This document shows, piece after piece, positions 6,949 through 17,146 of a stretch of 64,000 nt of DNA (position 1 is the stretch's first letter; every line of letters starts with the position of its first letter). The DNA comes from Bradyrhizobium diazoefficiens (GTDB taxonomy: Bacteria; Pseudomonadota; Alphaproteobacteria; Rhizobiales; Xanthobacteraceae), in NCBI RefSeq assembly GCF_018129965.1, contig NZ_JAFCKW010000022.1:1-64000 (forward strand). The letters run 5' to 3'. A model generated the notes under the pieces. It did not search any database and was not told the DNA's origin. It saw only the letters and a list, made by a program, of their open reading frames with translations. The translations under genes were made by a program, and so were the position numbers.

Positions 6949-8652
6949 ATGGCTTCGACTTCCGCTGATACTTATAGCCCCTCGCGCGATGATTTCGCCG
7001 CGATGCTCGACGAGTCCTTCGCAGGTGGCAACCTGCAGGAGAGCTCCGTCATCAAGGGCAGGGTTGTTGCAATTGAAAAGGACATGGCCGTCATCGACGT
7101 CGGCCTGAAGACCGAGGGCCGCGTCGCCCTGCGCGAATTTTCCGGCCCCGGCCGTGACAGCGAGCTCAAGGTCGGCGACGAGGTGGAAGTGTTCCTCGAT
7201 CGCATCGAGAACGCCCTCGGCGAAGCCGTTCTGTCGCGCGACAAGGCGCGCCGCGAAGAGAGCTGGGGCAAGCTCGAGAAGGCGTTCCAGAACAACGAGA
7301 AGGTCAACGGCGTCATCTTCAACCAGGTCAAGGGCGGCTTCACGGTCGACCTCGACGGTGCCGTGGCTTTCCTGCCGCGCTCGCAGGTCGACATCCGTCC
7401 GATCCGCGACGTCGCACCGCTGACGAACAACTCGCAGCCGTTCCAGATCCTCAAGATGGACCGCCGCCGCGGCAACATCGTCGTCTCCCGCCGCACGGTG
7501 CTGGAAGAGACCCGCGCCGAGCAGCGTCAGGAGCTGGTGCAGAACCTCGAAGAGGGTCAGGTCATCGACGGCGTGGTCAAGAACATCACCGATTACGGTG
7601 CGTTCGTTGATCTCGGCGGCATCGACGGCCTGCTGCACGTCACCGACATCGCGTGGCGCCGCGTCAACCACCCGACCGAGGTGCTCTCGATCGGCCAGAC
7701 CGTGAAGGTCAAGATCATCAAGATCAACCACGAGACGCACCGCATCTCGCTGGGCATGAAGCAGCTGCTGGACGATCCGTGGCAGGGCATCGAAGCCAAG
7801 TACCCGCTGGGTGCCCGCTTCACCGGCCGCGTCACCAACATCACCGACTACGGTGCGTTCGTCGAGCTCGAGCCGGGCATCGAAGGCCTGATCCACGTCT
7901 CCGAGATGTCGTGGACCAAGAAGAACATGCACCCCGGCAAGATCGTTTCGACCTCGCAGGAAGTCGATGTGCAGGTGCTGGAAGTCGATTCCGTCAAGCG
8001 CCGCATCTCGCTCGGCCTCAAGCAGACCATGCGCAACCCCTGGGAGGTCTTCGTCGAGGGTCACCCGACCGGTTCGACCGTCGAAGGCGAAGTCAAGAAC
8101 AAGACCGAGTTCGGTCTGTTCCTAGGCCTCGAGGGCGACGTCGACGGCATGGTCCATCTCTCCGACCTCGACTGGAAGCTTCCGGGCGAGCAGGTGATCG
8201 ACAACTACAAGAAGGGCGACATGGTGAAGGCCGTGGTGCTCGATGTGGACGTTGAGAAGGAGCGCATCTCGCTCGGCATCAAGCAGCTCGAAGGCGACCC
8301 ATTCGCCGAGCCGGGCGATGTCAAGAAGGGTGCGGTCGTGACCTGCGAAGTGCTCGAAGTGAAGGAGAGCGGCATCGAGGTGAAGATCACCGGGACCGAC
8401 TTCTCGACCTTCATCAAGCGCTCGGAGCTCGCGCGTGACCGCAACGATCAGCGCGCCGAACGCTTTGCCGTCGGCGAGAAGGTCGACGCCCGCGTGATCC
8501 AGTTCGACAAGAAGGCCCGCAAGGTCCAGGTGTCGATCAAGGCGCTCGAAGTCGCCGAAGAGAAGGAAGCCATCGCGCAGTACGGTTCCTCCGATTCGGG
8601 AGCGACGCTCGGCGACATCCTCGGCACCGCGCTCAAGAACCGCGACAAGTAA
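6949..8652 (+). CDS. rpsA: 30S ribosomal protein S1
   Basis: The product is 567 residues, normal for S1, and delivers mRNA to the 30S subunit. Six S1/OB-fold repeats can be followed: the first from GRVVAIEKDMAVIDVGLKTE (about residue 32), the second from GVIFNQVKGGFTVDL, and then the canonical GVVKNITDYGAFVDLGGIDG, GRVTNITDYGAFVELEPGIE, GEVKNKTEFGLFLGLEGDVD and a divergent sixth, CEVLEVKESGIEVKITG. The third and fourth repeats end in RISLGMKQL- and RISLGLKQT-type strands. The ATG at 6949 is preceded by GGAG and gives MASTSADTYSPS; an in-frame ATG at 6871 has no ribosome site. A strong intrinsic terminator follows at 8681. Confidence 0.98.
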   Translation: MASTSADTYSPSRDDFAAMLDESFAGGNLQESSVIKGRVVAIEKDMAVIDVGLKTEGRVALREFSGPGRDSELKVGDEVEVFLDRIENALGEAVLSRDKARREESWGKLEKAFQNNEKVNGVIFNQVKGGFTVDLDGAVAFLPRSQVDIRPIRDVAPLTNNSQPFQILKMDRRRGNIVVSRRTVLEETRAEQRQELVQNLEEGQVIDGVVKNITDYGAFVDLGGIDGLLHVTDIAWRRVNHPTEVLSIGQTVKVKIIKINHETHRISLGMKQLLDDPWQGIEAKYPLGARFTGRVTNITDYGAFVELEPGIEGLIHVSEMSWTKKNMHPGKIVSTSQEVDVQVLEVDSVKRRISLGLKQTMRNPWEVFVEGHPTGSTVEGEVKNKTEFGLFLGLEGDVDGMVHLSDLDWKLPGEQVIDNYKKGDMVKAVVLDVDVEKERISLGIKQLEGDPFAEPGDVKKGAVVTCEVLEVKESGIEVKITGTDFSTFIKRSELARDRNDQRAERFAVGEKVDARVIQFDKKARKVQVSIKALEVAEEKEAIAQYGSSDSGATLGDILGTALKNRDK

Positions 8653-8680
8653 GCGAAACGAAGTTTTCGCTGACATCGAA

Positions 8681-8706
8681 GCCCCGGCGCGAGCCGGGGC
8701 TTTTTT
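8681..8706 (+). terminator. Intrinsic terminator of rpsA
   Basis: GCCCCGGC-GCGA-GCCGGGGC (8681-8700) is a perfect 8-bp stem with a 4-nt loop followed by six T residues, 28 bases after the rpsA stop. Confidence 0.93.
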
Positions 8707-8727
8707 GTTGTGGCCTCATCTTCCGCT

Positions 8728-8872
8728 GTCGTCCCGGACAAGCGCAGCGAAGCGGAGCGCCGATCCGGGACCCATAGCCCCAGGGAGACGTTTGGCGAAG
8801 ACCCGGAGTTATGAGCTTCGCGCGACAACTTCTCCCTGGGGTTATGGATCCCCGCGTTCGCGGGGATGACGA
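8728..8872. repeat. Interspersed palindromic repeat, family B
   Basis: This non-coding element contains nested inverted repeats: TCCCGGA (8733-8739)/TCCGGGA (8764-8770); a 17-bp pair at 8772-8788 and 8831-8847 with one mismatch; and the small hairpin CCCCGCG-TTCG-CGGGG ending near 8864. The edges TCGTC and GATGACGA are themselves complementary. It has the look of the multi-copy intergenic elements of Bradyrhizobium; only one copy of this exact type is in the window. Confidence 0.65.
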
Positions 8873-9009
8873 ATGAGTTTGTGGCGACTTCCTTCGCCCT
8901 CAACAGGCCTTGTTTTCTTCAAATTGCGCCGCAATTGATGTATCCAGATGAGCCGATGGTCACGCTGTGACGGCACAACGCGCCTGGGCTTTGATTTGGA
9001 GATATTGCG

Positions 9010-9990
9010 ATGTCGCTCGATTCGGACATCATCGTCGATCGCCGCAGGATCCGCCGCAAGCTGACGTTCTGGCGCGTCGTGGCCGCCTTGATCGCGATTG
9101 CGGCGATTGCGGGCTTCGCGTTGATCGCGACGCCCGGTGCGCGCGGCTCCTTCGCATCCGCCGGCTCGATCGCGCGCGTCCAGATCGAGGGCCTGATCCG
9201 CAGCGATTCCGACCGTACGCAGGCGCTGGAGCGGCTGGAGAACTCGCAGGCCGCAGCCGTCATCGTCCATATCAACTCGCCGGGCGGCACCACCGCCGGC
9301 TCCGAGCAGCTTTACGATTCGCTTGTCAGTCTGAAGGCGAAGAAACCGCTCGTCGTCGTGGTCGAAGGTCTTGCCGCCTCCGGCGGCTACATCACGGCGA
9401 TCGCCAGCGACCACATCATCGCCCAGCAAAGCTCGCTGGTCGGGTCGATCGGCGTGCTGTTCCAGTTTCCCAATGTTTCGGAACTGCTGAAGACCGTCGG
9501 CGTCAAGGTCGAGGAGGTGAAGTCCTCGCCCCTGAAGGCCGCCCCCAACGGTTTTGAGCCGACCAGCCCGGAGGCGCGCGCCGCGCTCGACGCGCTGGTG
9601 AAGGATTCCTATGCCTGGTTCAAGGGCCTGGTGAAGGAACGGCGTGGCATGGATGACACGCAGCTCGAAAAAGTCGCCGATGGCCGCGTCTTCACCGGGC
9701 GCCAGGCGATCGATCTCAAGCTGATCGACCAGCTTGGCGACGAGAAGACCGCCGTGACCTGGCTGGTCGAGCAGAAGGGCGTCAAGAAGGGGCTGCCGGT
9801 CCGAGATTACAAGCTTCAGCCGCGATTCAGCGATCTGCCGTTCCTCAAGGCTGCAGCGGCCGTGACGCTGGAAGCGCTTGGTTTAGGCTCGATTGCGCAG
9901 CAGATCGGGCAAACCGGTGTCGTTCAGGCCGTGGACCGGTTCGGGATGGATGGCATGCTGGCCCTGTGGCAGCCGGCGGCGTCAAACTGA
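9010..9990 (+). CDS. sppA: Signal peptide peptidase SppA, 36-kDa type (S49 family)
   Basis: This inner-membrane serine protease degrades cleaved signal peptides. The 326-residue product is the short, single-domain form. A transmembrane anchor lies near residues 22-42 (VVAALIAIAAIAGFALIA). The nucleophile Ser is in EGLAASGGYITAIASDH (about residue 125) and the general-base Lys in VKSSPLKAAPNGFEPTS (about residue 178), forming the Ser/Lys dyad typical of S49. VFTGRQAIDLKLIDQLG follows. The ATG at 9010 has GGAG about ten bases upstream. It precedes ihfB with 172 bases between, an arrangement seen in many alphaproteobacteria. Confidence 0.94.
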   Translation: MSLDSDIIVDRRRIRRKLTFWRVVAALIAIAAIAGFALIATPGARGSFASAGSIARVQIEGLIRSDSDRTQALERLENSQAAAVIVHINSPGGTTAGSEQLYDSLVSLKAKKPLVVVVEGLAASGGYITAIASDHIIAQQSSLVGSIGVLFQFPNVSELLKTVGVKVEEVKSSPLKAAPNGFEPTSPEARAALDALVKDSYAWFKGLVKERRGMDDTQLEKVADGRVFTGRQAIDLKLIDQLGDEKTAVTWLVEQKGVKKGLPVRDYKLQPRFSDLPFLKAAAAVTLEALGLGSIAQQIGQTGVVQAVDRFGMDGMLALWQPAASN

Positions 9991-10099
9991 CCGGGCCCAG
10001 GCGAGTAAATAAGGCTTTTCCCGTCTGGCGAGTGTCCGTCAAGCCCGCTTTTTCGGCATTTGTCACGTATTTTCACGACGCTCAACCCTGATTTAGCGT

Positions 10100-10129
10100 C
10101 TTGACAGATCACGGTATTTTCACGGAAAT
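10100..10129 (+). promoter_or_regulatory. Candidate sigma-70 promoter of ihfB
   Basis: CTTGACA at 10100-10106 matches the alphaproteobacterial -35 consensus; the -10 region some 17 bases on (around 10123-10129) is a poor match. It lies in the sppA-ihfB gap, about 35 bases before the ihfB ATG. Confidence 0.35.
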
Positions 10130-10162
10130 GGTCATCCGCACGCTTCCGGGTCCTATCTCTCG

Positions 10163-10468
10163 ATGATCAAATCCGAACTTGTTCAGCGTATCGCCGAGCA
10201 CAACCCGCATCTGTACCAGCGGGATGTCGAGAACATTGTGAATGCGATTCTCGAAGAAATCGTAGCGGCCCTCGCGCGCGGTGATCGCGTCGAGTTGCGC
10301 GGCTTCGGTGCCTTCTCGGTCAAGCATCGTCCCGCCCGCGCCGGGCGCAATCCGCGCACCGGCGCTCATGTGCCCGTCGACCAGAAGAGCGTTCCGTTCT
10401 TCAAGACCGGCAAGGAAATGCGCGAGCGGTTGAACCGCGACCATCCGGATCCCGGCGCGCCAGATTAG
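10163..10468 (+). CDS. ihfB: Integration host factor subunit beta
   Basis: This is the small nucleoid-associated DNA-bending protein that pairs with IHF alpha. The 101-residue product shows the HU/IHF fold: MIKSELVQRIAEHNPHLYQR, then VENIVNAILEEIVAALARGD, RVELRGFGAFSVKHRPARAG and the DNA-intercalating arm RNPRTGAHVPVDQKSVPFFK with the conserved RNP proline. The beta type is indicated by the HPHLYQRDVE-like N terminus and the PRPARAGRNP-like arm. The ATG at 10163 gives the family length. A candidate promoter lies upstream, and the LapA-domain gene follows 81 bases on. Confidence 0.95.
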   Translation: MIKSELVQRIAEHNPHLYQRDVENIVNAILEEIVAALARGDRVELRGFGAFSVKHRPARAGRNPRTGAHVPVDQKSVPFFKTGKEMRERLNRDHPDPGAPD

Positions 10469-10549
10469 AGTCGTCGTCGACTGTCGTCCGGACTTAACGG
10501 AACGGCCGCATGATGCGGCAGCAGGCTTGATTCAAGACGAGCGATCGCG

Positions 10550-10945
10550 ATGCGAAAGTTCCTGACCGCGCTGATCGTGATTCCGCTGGGCCTGATCCTG
10601 GTGGCTTTCGCCGTTGCCAACCGGCACTTCGTCACGGTCTCCGTCGACCCCTTCATTTCGGACGATCCGTCGCTGTCGGTCACGCTGCCGCTGTTCCTGC
10701 TGCTGATCCTGGTCGGCGCCCTCGGGGTCCTGGCGGGCGGCTCTGCGGTCTGGTTCGGCCAGCGGCATTGGCGGCGGGCGGCGCGCCGGAACGATGCCGA
10801 TGCGCGGGCTGCCAGGCTCGAACTGGCCGATTTGCGGGCCCAGGCGGCCGCGGCGGCAAGGCCCGAGTCCCAGCGCCTCCCCGTCCCCGCCGGGGTGGGT
10901 CTTTACGGGCCTGTCGGGCGAGACAAGCAGCGCGCGACGTTGTAG
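10550..10945 (+). CDS. LapA-domain (DUF1049) membrane protein
   Basis: This 131-residue protein has two transmembrane helices: LTALIVIPLGLILVAFAVA (about residues 4-23) and LPLFLLLILVGALGVLAGG (about 46-66). Between them is NRHFVTVSVDPF, the typical LapA short loop. After the second helix comes a basic segment (GQRHWRRAARRNDADARAARL) and an Ala-rich, probably helical cytoplasmic tail. Members of this family in enterobacteria act in lipopolysaccharide assembly with LapB; that role is not shown for this protein. It sits between ihfB and trpF, as in related alphaproteobacteria. Confidence 0.85.
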   Translation: MRKFLTALIVIPLGLILVAFAVANRHFVTVSVDPFISDDPSLSVTLPLFLLLILVGALGVLAGGSAVWFGQRHWRRAARRNDADARAARLELADLRAQAAAAARPESQRLPVPAGVGLYGPVGRDKQRATL

Positions 10946-11011
10946 AAGCGGCCGCAACCGAAAACCCTGCTTTCCGGCCGCCAAGTCGCGGCCTCAACCT
11001 GCTTTGAGACC

Positions 11012-11667
11012 ATGTCCCTGCTCGTCAAAATATGCGGCCTGACCACGCGCGAGACGCTCGAAACAGCGCTCGACGCGGGCGCCGACATGGTGGGGTTCGT
11101 GTTCTTTCCGCCGTCGCCGCGGCACGTCGCGCTGGAGGCCGGACGCGACCTTGGCCGGCAGGTCAAGGGGCGCGCCCTCAAGGTCGCGCTCACCGTCGAT
11201 GCCGATGATGCGATGCTCGACAACATCATGGACGCGCTGTCGCCGGACATCTTCCAGCTCCACGGCAAGGAGAGTGTCGCCCGGCTGCGCGATATCAAGC
11301 AGAAATTCGGCCGTCCGGTGATGAAGGCGCTCCCGGTCGAGACCGCCGCCGATCTCGCCGTCCTGCCCGGCTACGCGGCGGTCGCCGACCGCATCCTGTT
11401 CGACGCGAGGCCCCCCAAGGATGCGACCCGGCCGGGCGGGCTCGGCGCCCCGTTCGATTGGCATCTTCTCCAAAACCTGGAGCTGGTGCTGCCGTATATG
11501 GTTTCGGGCGGTCTCCATGCAGGGAACGTCGCCGAAGCCGTTCGCCTCACCCGCGCCGGCGGCGTCGATGTCTCCTCGGGTGTCGAGAGCGCTCCCGGTG
11601 TCAAGGATCCGGAGATGATCAAAGCCTTCATTCGCGCAAGCCGCGCCACGCAAGAATTGAGCGTCCG

Positions 11668-11671
<4 letters not shown>
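11012..11671 (+). CDS. trpF: Phosphoribosylanthranilate isomerase
   Basis: The enzyme converts N-(5-phosphoribosyl)anthranilate to CdRP in tryptophan synthesis. This is a 219-residue TIM barrel. It begins with VKICGLTTRETLETALDAGA, whose Cys is the general base, followed by ADMVGFVFFPPSPRHV, DIFQLHGKESVARLRDIK, DRILFDARPPKD (the catalytic Asp) and the phosphate-binding end PYMVSGGLHAGNVAEAVR and GVDVSSGVESAPGVKDPE. Its stop overlaps the trpB start (ATGA at 11668-11671), so the trp genes are translationally coupled. Confidence 0.97.
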
Positions 11672-12881
<1,210 letters not shown>

Positions 12882-12885
<4 letters not shown>

Positions 12886-13718
12886 CCACGCGTATCGATA
12901 CCCGTTTTGCCGAGCTTGCGAAGCAGGACCGCCCGGCCTTCGTCACCTTCCTGATGGCCGGCGATCCCGATCCTTCGACCTCGCTCGAGATCATCAAGGC
13001 TCTGCCGAAAGCGGGCGCCGACGTGATCGAGATCGGCATGCCCTTCACCGATCCGATGGCCGACGGTCCGTCGATCCAGGCTGCCGGCCTGCGCGCGCTG
13101 AAGGCCGGCATGACACTGAAGAAGACTCTCGATCTCGTGCGCGGCTTCCGCAAGGAGGACAACGCGACGCCGATCGTGCTGATGGGCTATTACAATCCGA
13201 TCTACATCTACGGCGTCGACAAGTTTCTCGTCGACGCCAAGAGCGCGGGCGTCGATGGTTTGATCATCGTCGATCTGCCCCCGGAAGAAGACGAGGAGCT
13301 TTGCCTGCCTGCGATCAAGGCCGGGCTCAACTTCATCCGGCTGGCGACCCCGACGACCGACGACAAGCGCCTGCCGGCCGTGCTCGCCAACACGTCGGGC
13401 TTCGTCTACTACGTCTCGGTGACCGGCATCACCGGCGCGGCGGCTGCCGATTCCGATGCCGTCAGCGAGGCGGTTGCCCGCATCAAGCGGCATACGAAGC
13501 TGCCAGTCTGCGTCGGCTTCGGCATCCGCACGCCCGAGACCGCCCGCGCCATTGCTTCGCACGCCGACGGCGCGGTGGTGGGCACCGCGCTGGTCGATGC
13601 GCTCAAGAGCAGCCTCGATGCGGAAGGCCGGGCGACCGGCAAAACGGTGAAGGCTGTCGCCGATCTGACGGCGGCCCTGGCCCAGGGCGTCAGGGGCGCG
13701 CAACAGGCGGCGGAATAG
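12882..13718 (+). CDS. trpA: Tryptophan synthase alpha chain
   Basis: The alpha subunit splits indole-3-glycerol phosphate to indole, which tunnels to TrpB. It is a 278-residue TIM barrel with the catalytic Glu in IEIGMPFTDPMADGPSIQAA and the catalytic Asp in GLIIVDLPPEEDEEL. FVYYVSVTGITGAAAADSD and PVCVGFGIRTPETARAIAS form the phosphate site. It starts with GTG at 12882, overlapping the trpB TGA (GTGA), a coupling that excludes other starts. accD follows 109 bases after the stop. Confidence 0.97.
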
Positions 13719-13827
13719 CCAAAATTCCGCTTTTGGTGTGGGCGACACGGCGGCTTGCCGGGCCGAGGCCCGGCCGCCATATATCCTTCAGGCGATCCCC
13801 GGGCGGGGTCGCACATCGGAGCAAACC

Positions 13828-14769
13828 ATGAACTGGCTTACCAATGTGGTCCGGCCCAAGATCCGCAACATGCTGCGGCGGGAGACCCCGGAGAATCTGT
13901 GGATCAAGTGCCCGGATTCCGGACAGCTCGTGTTCTACAAGGACGTCGAGGCCAACCAGTTCGTCATCCCCGGCTCGAACTACCACATGCGCATGGGCGC
14001 GGTGGCGCGTCTGAAGTCGATCTTCGACAACGAGACCTGGTTCGACGTCGCCTTGCCCGAGGTCACCGCCGATCCGCTCAAGTTCCGCGACGAGAAGAAA
14101 TACGCCGATCGCATCAAGGATGCGCGCGCGCGAACCAATCTGAACGACGCGGTGAAGGTCGGCTACGGCAAGCTCGAAGGCGCCGCCGTCGTCATCGCCG
14201 TGCAGGATTTCGATTTCATGGGCGGCTCGCTCGGCATGGCTGCGGGTGAGGCTCTCGTGCGCGGGCTCGAGCTCGCGGTCGAGAAGAAGTCGCCGTTCAT
14301 CGTGTTTGCCGCATCCGGCGGCGCGCGCATGCAGGAAGGCATCCTGTCGCTGATGCAGATGCCGCGCACCACGGTCGGCGTGCAGATGCTGCGCGAGGCC
14401 AGGCTGCCCTACATCGTCGTGCTGACCAACCCGACCACCGGCGGCGTCACCGCGTCCTACGCGATGCTCGGCGACGTCCAGATCGCCGAACCCGGCGCGC
14501 TGATCGGCTTTGCCGGCGCGCGCGTCATCGAGCAGACCATTCGCGAAAAGCTTCCCGAGGGCTTCCAGCGTGCCGAGTACCTGAAGGAGCACGGCATGGT
14601 CGACATGGTCGTGCATCGTCATGATCTGCGCCCGACCCTGGCGCGGCTCTGCCGTCTCCTGACCAAGGCGCCGGCGCTGGAGACCGCGTCCCGATCGGCG
14701 CAGCCGGTCGTGAGCCCGGCGCAGATCGTATCGGCCCCGGACGTGGCACCGGCCGCGCCTCACGCGTGA
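13828..14769 (+). CDS. accD: Acetyl-CoA carboxylase carboxyltransferase subunit beta
   Basis: Together with AccA this subunit transfers CO2 from carboxybiotin to acetyl-CoA, giving malonyl-CoA for fatty acid synthesis. The 313-residue product holds the crotonase-type core: FDFMGGSLGMAAGEALVRGL, VFAASGGARMQEGILSLMQM, LTNPTTGGVTASYAMLGDV and EPGALIGFAGARVIEQTIRE. The N-terminal zinc ribbon has lost three of its four cysteines: LWIKCPDSGQLVFYKD and FVIPGSNYHMRM stand where CPxC pairs are normal. The same loss occurs in other Rhizobiales AccD as I recall them. The ATG at 13828 has CGGAG upstream. The stop overlaps the GTG of folC. Confidence 0.97.
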   Translation: MNWLTNVVRPKIRNMLRRETPENLWIKCPDSGQLVFYKDVEANQFVIPGSNYHMRMGAVARLKSIFDNETWFDVALPEVTADPLKFRDEKKYADRIKDARARTNLNDAVKVGYGKLEGAAVVIAVQDFDFMGGSLGMAAGEALVRGLELAVEKKSPFIVFAASGGARMQEGILSLMQMPRTTVGVQMLREARLPYIVVLTNPTTGGVTASYAMLGDVQIAEPGALIGFAGARVIEQTIREKLPEGFQRAEYLKEHGMVDMVVHRHDLRPTLARLCRLLTKAPALETASRSAQPVVSPAQIVSAPDVAPAAPHA

Positions 14770-16109
14770 ACGATTCCGCGGACCATGCAAAGCCGCCGCT
14801 CGGTGAATTGATCGGGCGGCTGTCGGCCCTGCATCAGAAGCGCATCGATCTCGGGCTGGAACGGATGCACCGTCTGCTCGAGCGGCTCGGCCATCCCGAA
14901 CGCAAGCTGCCGCCGGTGATCCATATCGCCGGCACGAACGGCAAGGGCTCGACGCTGGCTTATCTGCGCGCGACCCTTGAGGCCGCCGGCCTGCGCGTCC
15001 ACGCCTACACCTCGCCCTATCTCGTTCGCATCAACGAATGTTTTCGCCTCGGCCGCGTCGGTGGCGGCGTGCTCGTCGGCGACGACGAGCTGCGCGCAGC
15101 GCTCGAAGAGGTCGAGCGCGTCAATGCCGGCGAGCCTGCGACCGTGTTCGAGCTGAAGACCGCGGCGGCCTTTCACCTGTTCGCGCAGAACCCGGCCGAT
15201 GTGGTGCTGCTCGAAGTCGGCCTCGGCGGCCGGCTCGATTCGACCAATGTCGTCGATGCTCCCGCGGCCTGTGTGATCACGCCCGTCAGCATGGACCACA
15301 TGGATTTCCTCGGCGACACGCTGACCTCCATTGCCGGCGAGAAGGCCGCGATCATCAAGCGCGGCGTGCCCGTGATTTGTGCCGAGCAGGCGCCGGAGGC
15401 GATGGCCGTGATCGAGGCGCAGGCAAGGCGCATGCGCGCGCCGCTGTTTGCCGCGAACGAGAGCTGGCACGTCAATATCGAAAACGGACGTCTGGTCTAT
15501 TCCGACGAGCGCGGCCTGATGGATCTCACTGCGCCGCGGCTGTTCGGCCGTCACCAGTTCGACAATGCCGGCCTTGCGATTGCGACGCTGCGCGCGATCC
15601 CGGTATTCAAGGTCCAGCAAGCCGCCTTCGAGGCCGGCATCGTCGGCGCCGAATGGCCTGCGCGGATGCAACGAATAACCTCGGGCGAACTGCTCGCCTT
15701 CGGGCCGCAGGGCTCGGAGCTTTGGCTCGACGGCGGCCACAATGCCGAAGGCGGGCGCGTTGCGGCTGCGGCTCTCGGTGATCTCGAGGAACGCGTGTCG
15801 CGGCCCCTGGTGGTGATTGCCGGCATGATGGCCAACAAGGATGCGGAAGCCTTCCTCACCAATTTCGCCGGCCTCACCCGTCACATCGTCGCGGTGCCGA
15901 TTCCCGACATCGACAATGCGATGCCGGTGGACCGGCTCGCGGACGCTGCCCGCAGCCTCGGCATGCGTGTCGAGATCGCGTCCGACATCGAGGCCGCGTT
16001 GCGCAAGCTGTCGACTCTCGCCTACGAAGTGCCGCCGCGCATCCTGATCACCGGCTCGCTCTATCTCGCCGGCCATGTGCTTGATATCAACGGCACGCCT
16101 CCTGCATGA
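14766..16109 (+). CDS. folC: Bifunctional folylpolyglutamate synthase / dihydrofolate synthase
   Basis: The enzyme ligates glutamate to dihydropteroate and extends folate polyglutamates. This Mur-ligase fold protein has 447 residues. It shows the P-loop HIAGTNGKGSTLAYLRATLE, HAYTSPYLVRINECF, the VVLLEVGLGGRLDSTNVVDA Mg-binding strand and SMDHMDFLGDTLTSIAGEKA, plus LWLDGGHNAEGGRVAA in the C-terminal domain. It starts with GTG at 14766, overlapping the accD stop (GTGA). Placement after accD is conserved widely in bacteria. Confidence 0.96.
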   Translation: MNDSADHAKPPLGELIGRLSALHQKRIDLGLERMHRLLERLGHPERKLPPVIHIAGTNGKGSTLAYLRATLEAAGLRVHAYTSPYLVRINECFRLGRVGGGVLVGDDELRAALEEVERVNAGEPATVFELKTAAAFHLFAQNPADVVLLEVGLGGRLDSTNVVDAPAACVITPVSMDHMDFLGDTLTSIAGEKAAIIKRGVPVICAEQAPEAMAVIEAQARRMRAPLFAANESWHVNIENGRLVYSDERGLMDLTAPRLFGRHQFDNAGLAIATLRAIPVFKVQQAAFEAGIVGAEWPARMQRITSGELLAFGPQGSELWLDGGHNAEGGRVAAAALGDLEERVSRPLVVIAGMMANKDAEAFLTNFAGLTRHIVAVPIPDIDNAMPVDRLADAARSLGMRVEIASDIEAALRKLSTLAYEVPPRILITGSLYLAGHVLDINGTPPA

Positions 16110-16117
16110 CGGGGCGC

Positions 16118-16234
16118 GTGTCCCGGACGCGGTGCAGCGTGTAACGCTGCTCCGCAGAGCCGGGACCCAGAATGCCGCAACATGGGCCCCGGCTCAGCAG
16201 CGCATCACTACGTGCTGCGCTGCGTCCGGGGCAC
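16118..16234. repeat. Interspersed palindromic intergenic repeat
   Basis: The ends GTGTCCCGGACGC (16118-16130) and GCGTCCGGGGCAC (16222-16234) are complementary with one mismatch. The interior is also rich in complementary blocks (GCAGCG..., CGCTGC...). It fills the folC-metallophosphatase gap. Confidence 0.6.
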
Positions 16235-16247
16235 GAGAATGATGATA

Positions 16248-16994
16248 ATGCCAATGCGCTTTGCCGCGATCGCTGACGTCCATGGAAACCATCTCGCTTT
16301 GGACGCGGTGCTCGCCGACATCCGCGCGCAAGGCATCGCCGACATCGTCAATCTCGGCGACATGCTGAGCGGCCCGCTCGATGCGCGGCGAACCATCGAG
16401 ATCCTGATGACGCTCGATGCCGTCAACGTGCTCGGCAATCACGATCGCTATCTGCTCGACCGCCCTCCGGAAAAGATGGGCTCGTGGGATCGTCCCGCCT
16501 ACGACGCGCTCGATGCCGCGCAGCTCGACTGGCTGCGCGCGCAGCCGGTGGCGCGTGTGTTTCGTGACAAGGTCTTCCTCTGCCACGCGACTCCAGGGAA
16601 TGACGAGGTCTATTGGCTCGACACCGTGCATCCTGACGGCACGGTGGCGCTGTCGCCGCTGGACCGGATCGAGCAGTTCGCGCAAGGCATCACGCAGTCG
16701 CTGATCCTTTGCGCCCACACCCATCTCGCCCGCGCGGTGCGCTTGCGCGACGGCCGGCTGATCGTCAATCCCGGCAGCGTCGGCAGCCCGGGCTATCGCG
16801 ACGTGCATCCGTTCCCGCATGTCGTGGAGGCCGGCACCCCTCACGCGCGTTACGCGATCCTCGAGCTCAACGATGGTGCCTGGCAGGTGACGTTCCGCCA
16901 CATCGCCTACGATCACGAGACGATGGCCGCGCTCGCCCGCCGCAACAATCAACCGGAACTGGGGAACGCGCTCGCGACGGGTTGGATCAAGTAG
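16248..16994 (+). CDS. YfcE/MJ0936-like metallophosphoesterase
   Basis: A calcineurin-like phosphoesterase of about 248 residues. All metal-binding motifs are in order: FAAIADVHGNHLALDAVL (D-x-H), IVNLGDMLSGPLD (GD), VNVLGNHDRYLL (GNHD), VFLCHATPGND (H) and LILCAHTHLARAV (H-x-H), with IVNPGSVGSPGYRD at the end. Proteins of this type are phosphodiesterases of unsettled physiological substrate. Several ATG codons lie at 16239, 16242, 16248 and 16254; the ribosome site is weak and the exact start is uncertain. It is bounded by repeats on both sides and appears monocistronic. Confidence 0.88.
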   Translation: MPMRFAAIADVHGNHLALDAVLADIRAQGIADIVNLGDMLSGPLDARRTIEILMTLDAVNVLGNHDRYLLDRPPEKMGSWDRPAYDALDAAQLDWLRAQPVARVFRDKVFLCHATPGNDEVYWLDTVHPDGTVALSPLDRIEQFAQGITQSLILCAHTHLARAVRLRDGRLIVNPGSVGSPGYRDVHPFPHVVEAGTPHARYAILELNDGAWQVTFRHIAYDHETMAALARRNNQPELGNALATGWIK

Positions 16995-17002
16995 CCGTCG
17001 TC

Positions 17003-17087
17003 GTAGCCCGGAGGGAGCGAAGCGCAATCCGGGAATGGTACCGCGAGCGATAGCAGACCCGGATTACGCTACGCTTCCTCCGGCTAC
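17003..17087. repeat. Interspersed palindromic intergenic repeat
   Basis: GTAGCCCGGAGG (17003-17014) pairs with CCTCCGGCTAC (17077-17087) apart from a one-base bulge, and inner blocks GCAATCCGGG and CCCGGATTACGC also pair. It lies between two convergent genes. Confidence 0.6.
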
Positions 17088-17090
17088 GCA

Positions 17091-17120
17091 AAACAAAACG
17101 GCCGGCTTTCGCCGGCCGTT
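17091..17120 (-). terminator. Intrinsic terminator of trxA
   Basis: On the minus strand AACGGCCGGC-GAAA-GCCGGCCGTT is a 10-bp stem with a GAAA loop followed by TTGTTTTGC. It starts 26 bases after the trxA stop. Confidence 0.88.
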
Positions 17121-17146
17121 TGACACGTCTTCGTTCCCGCCGCGGA

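Noticed and set aside
11458..11667. N-terminal extension of trpB
   Set aside because: It overlaps trpF completely; the ATGA overlap at 11668 is the real start.
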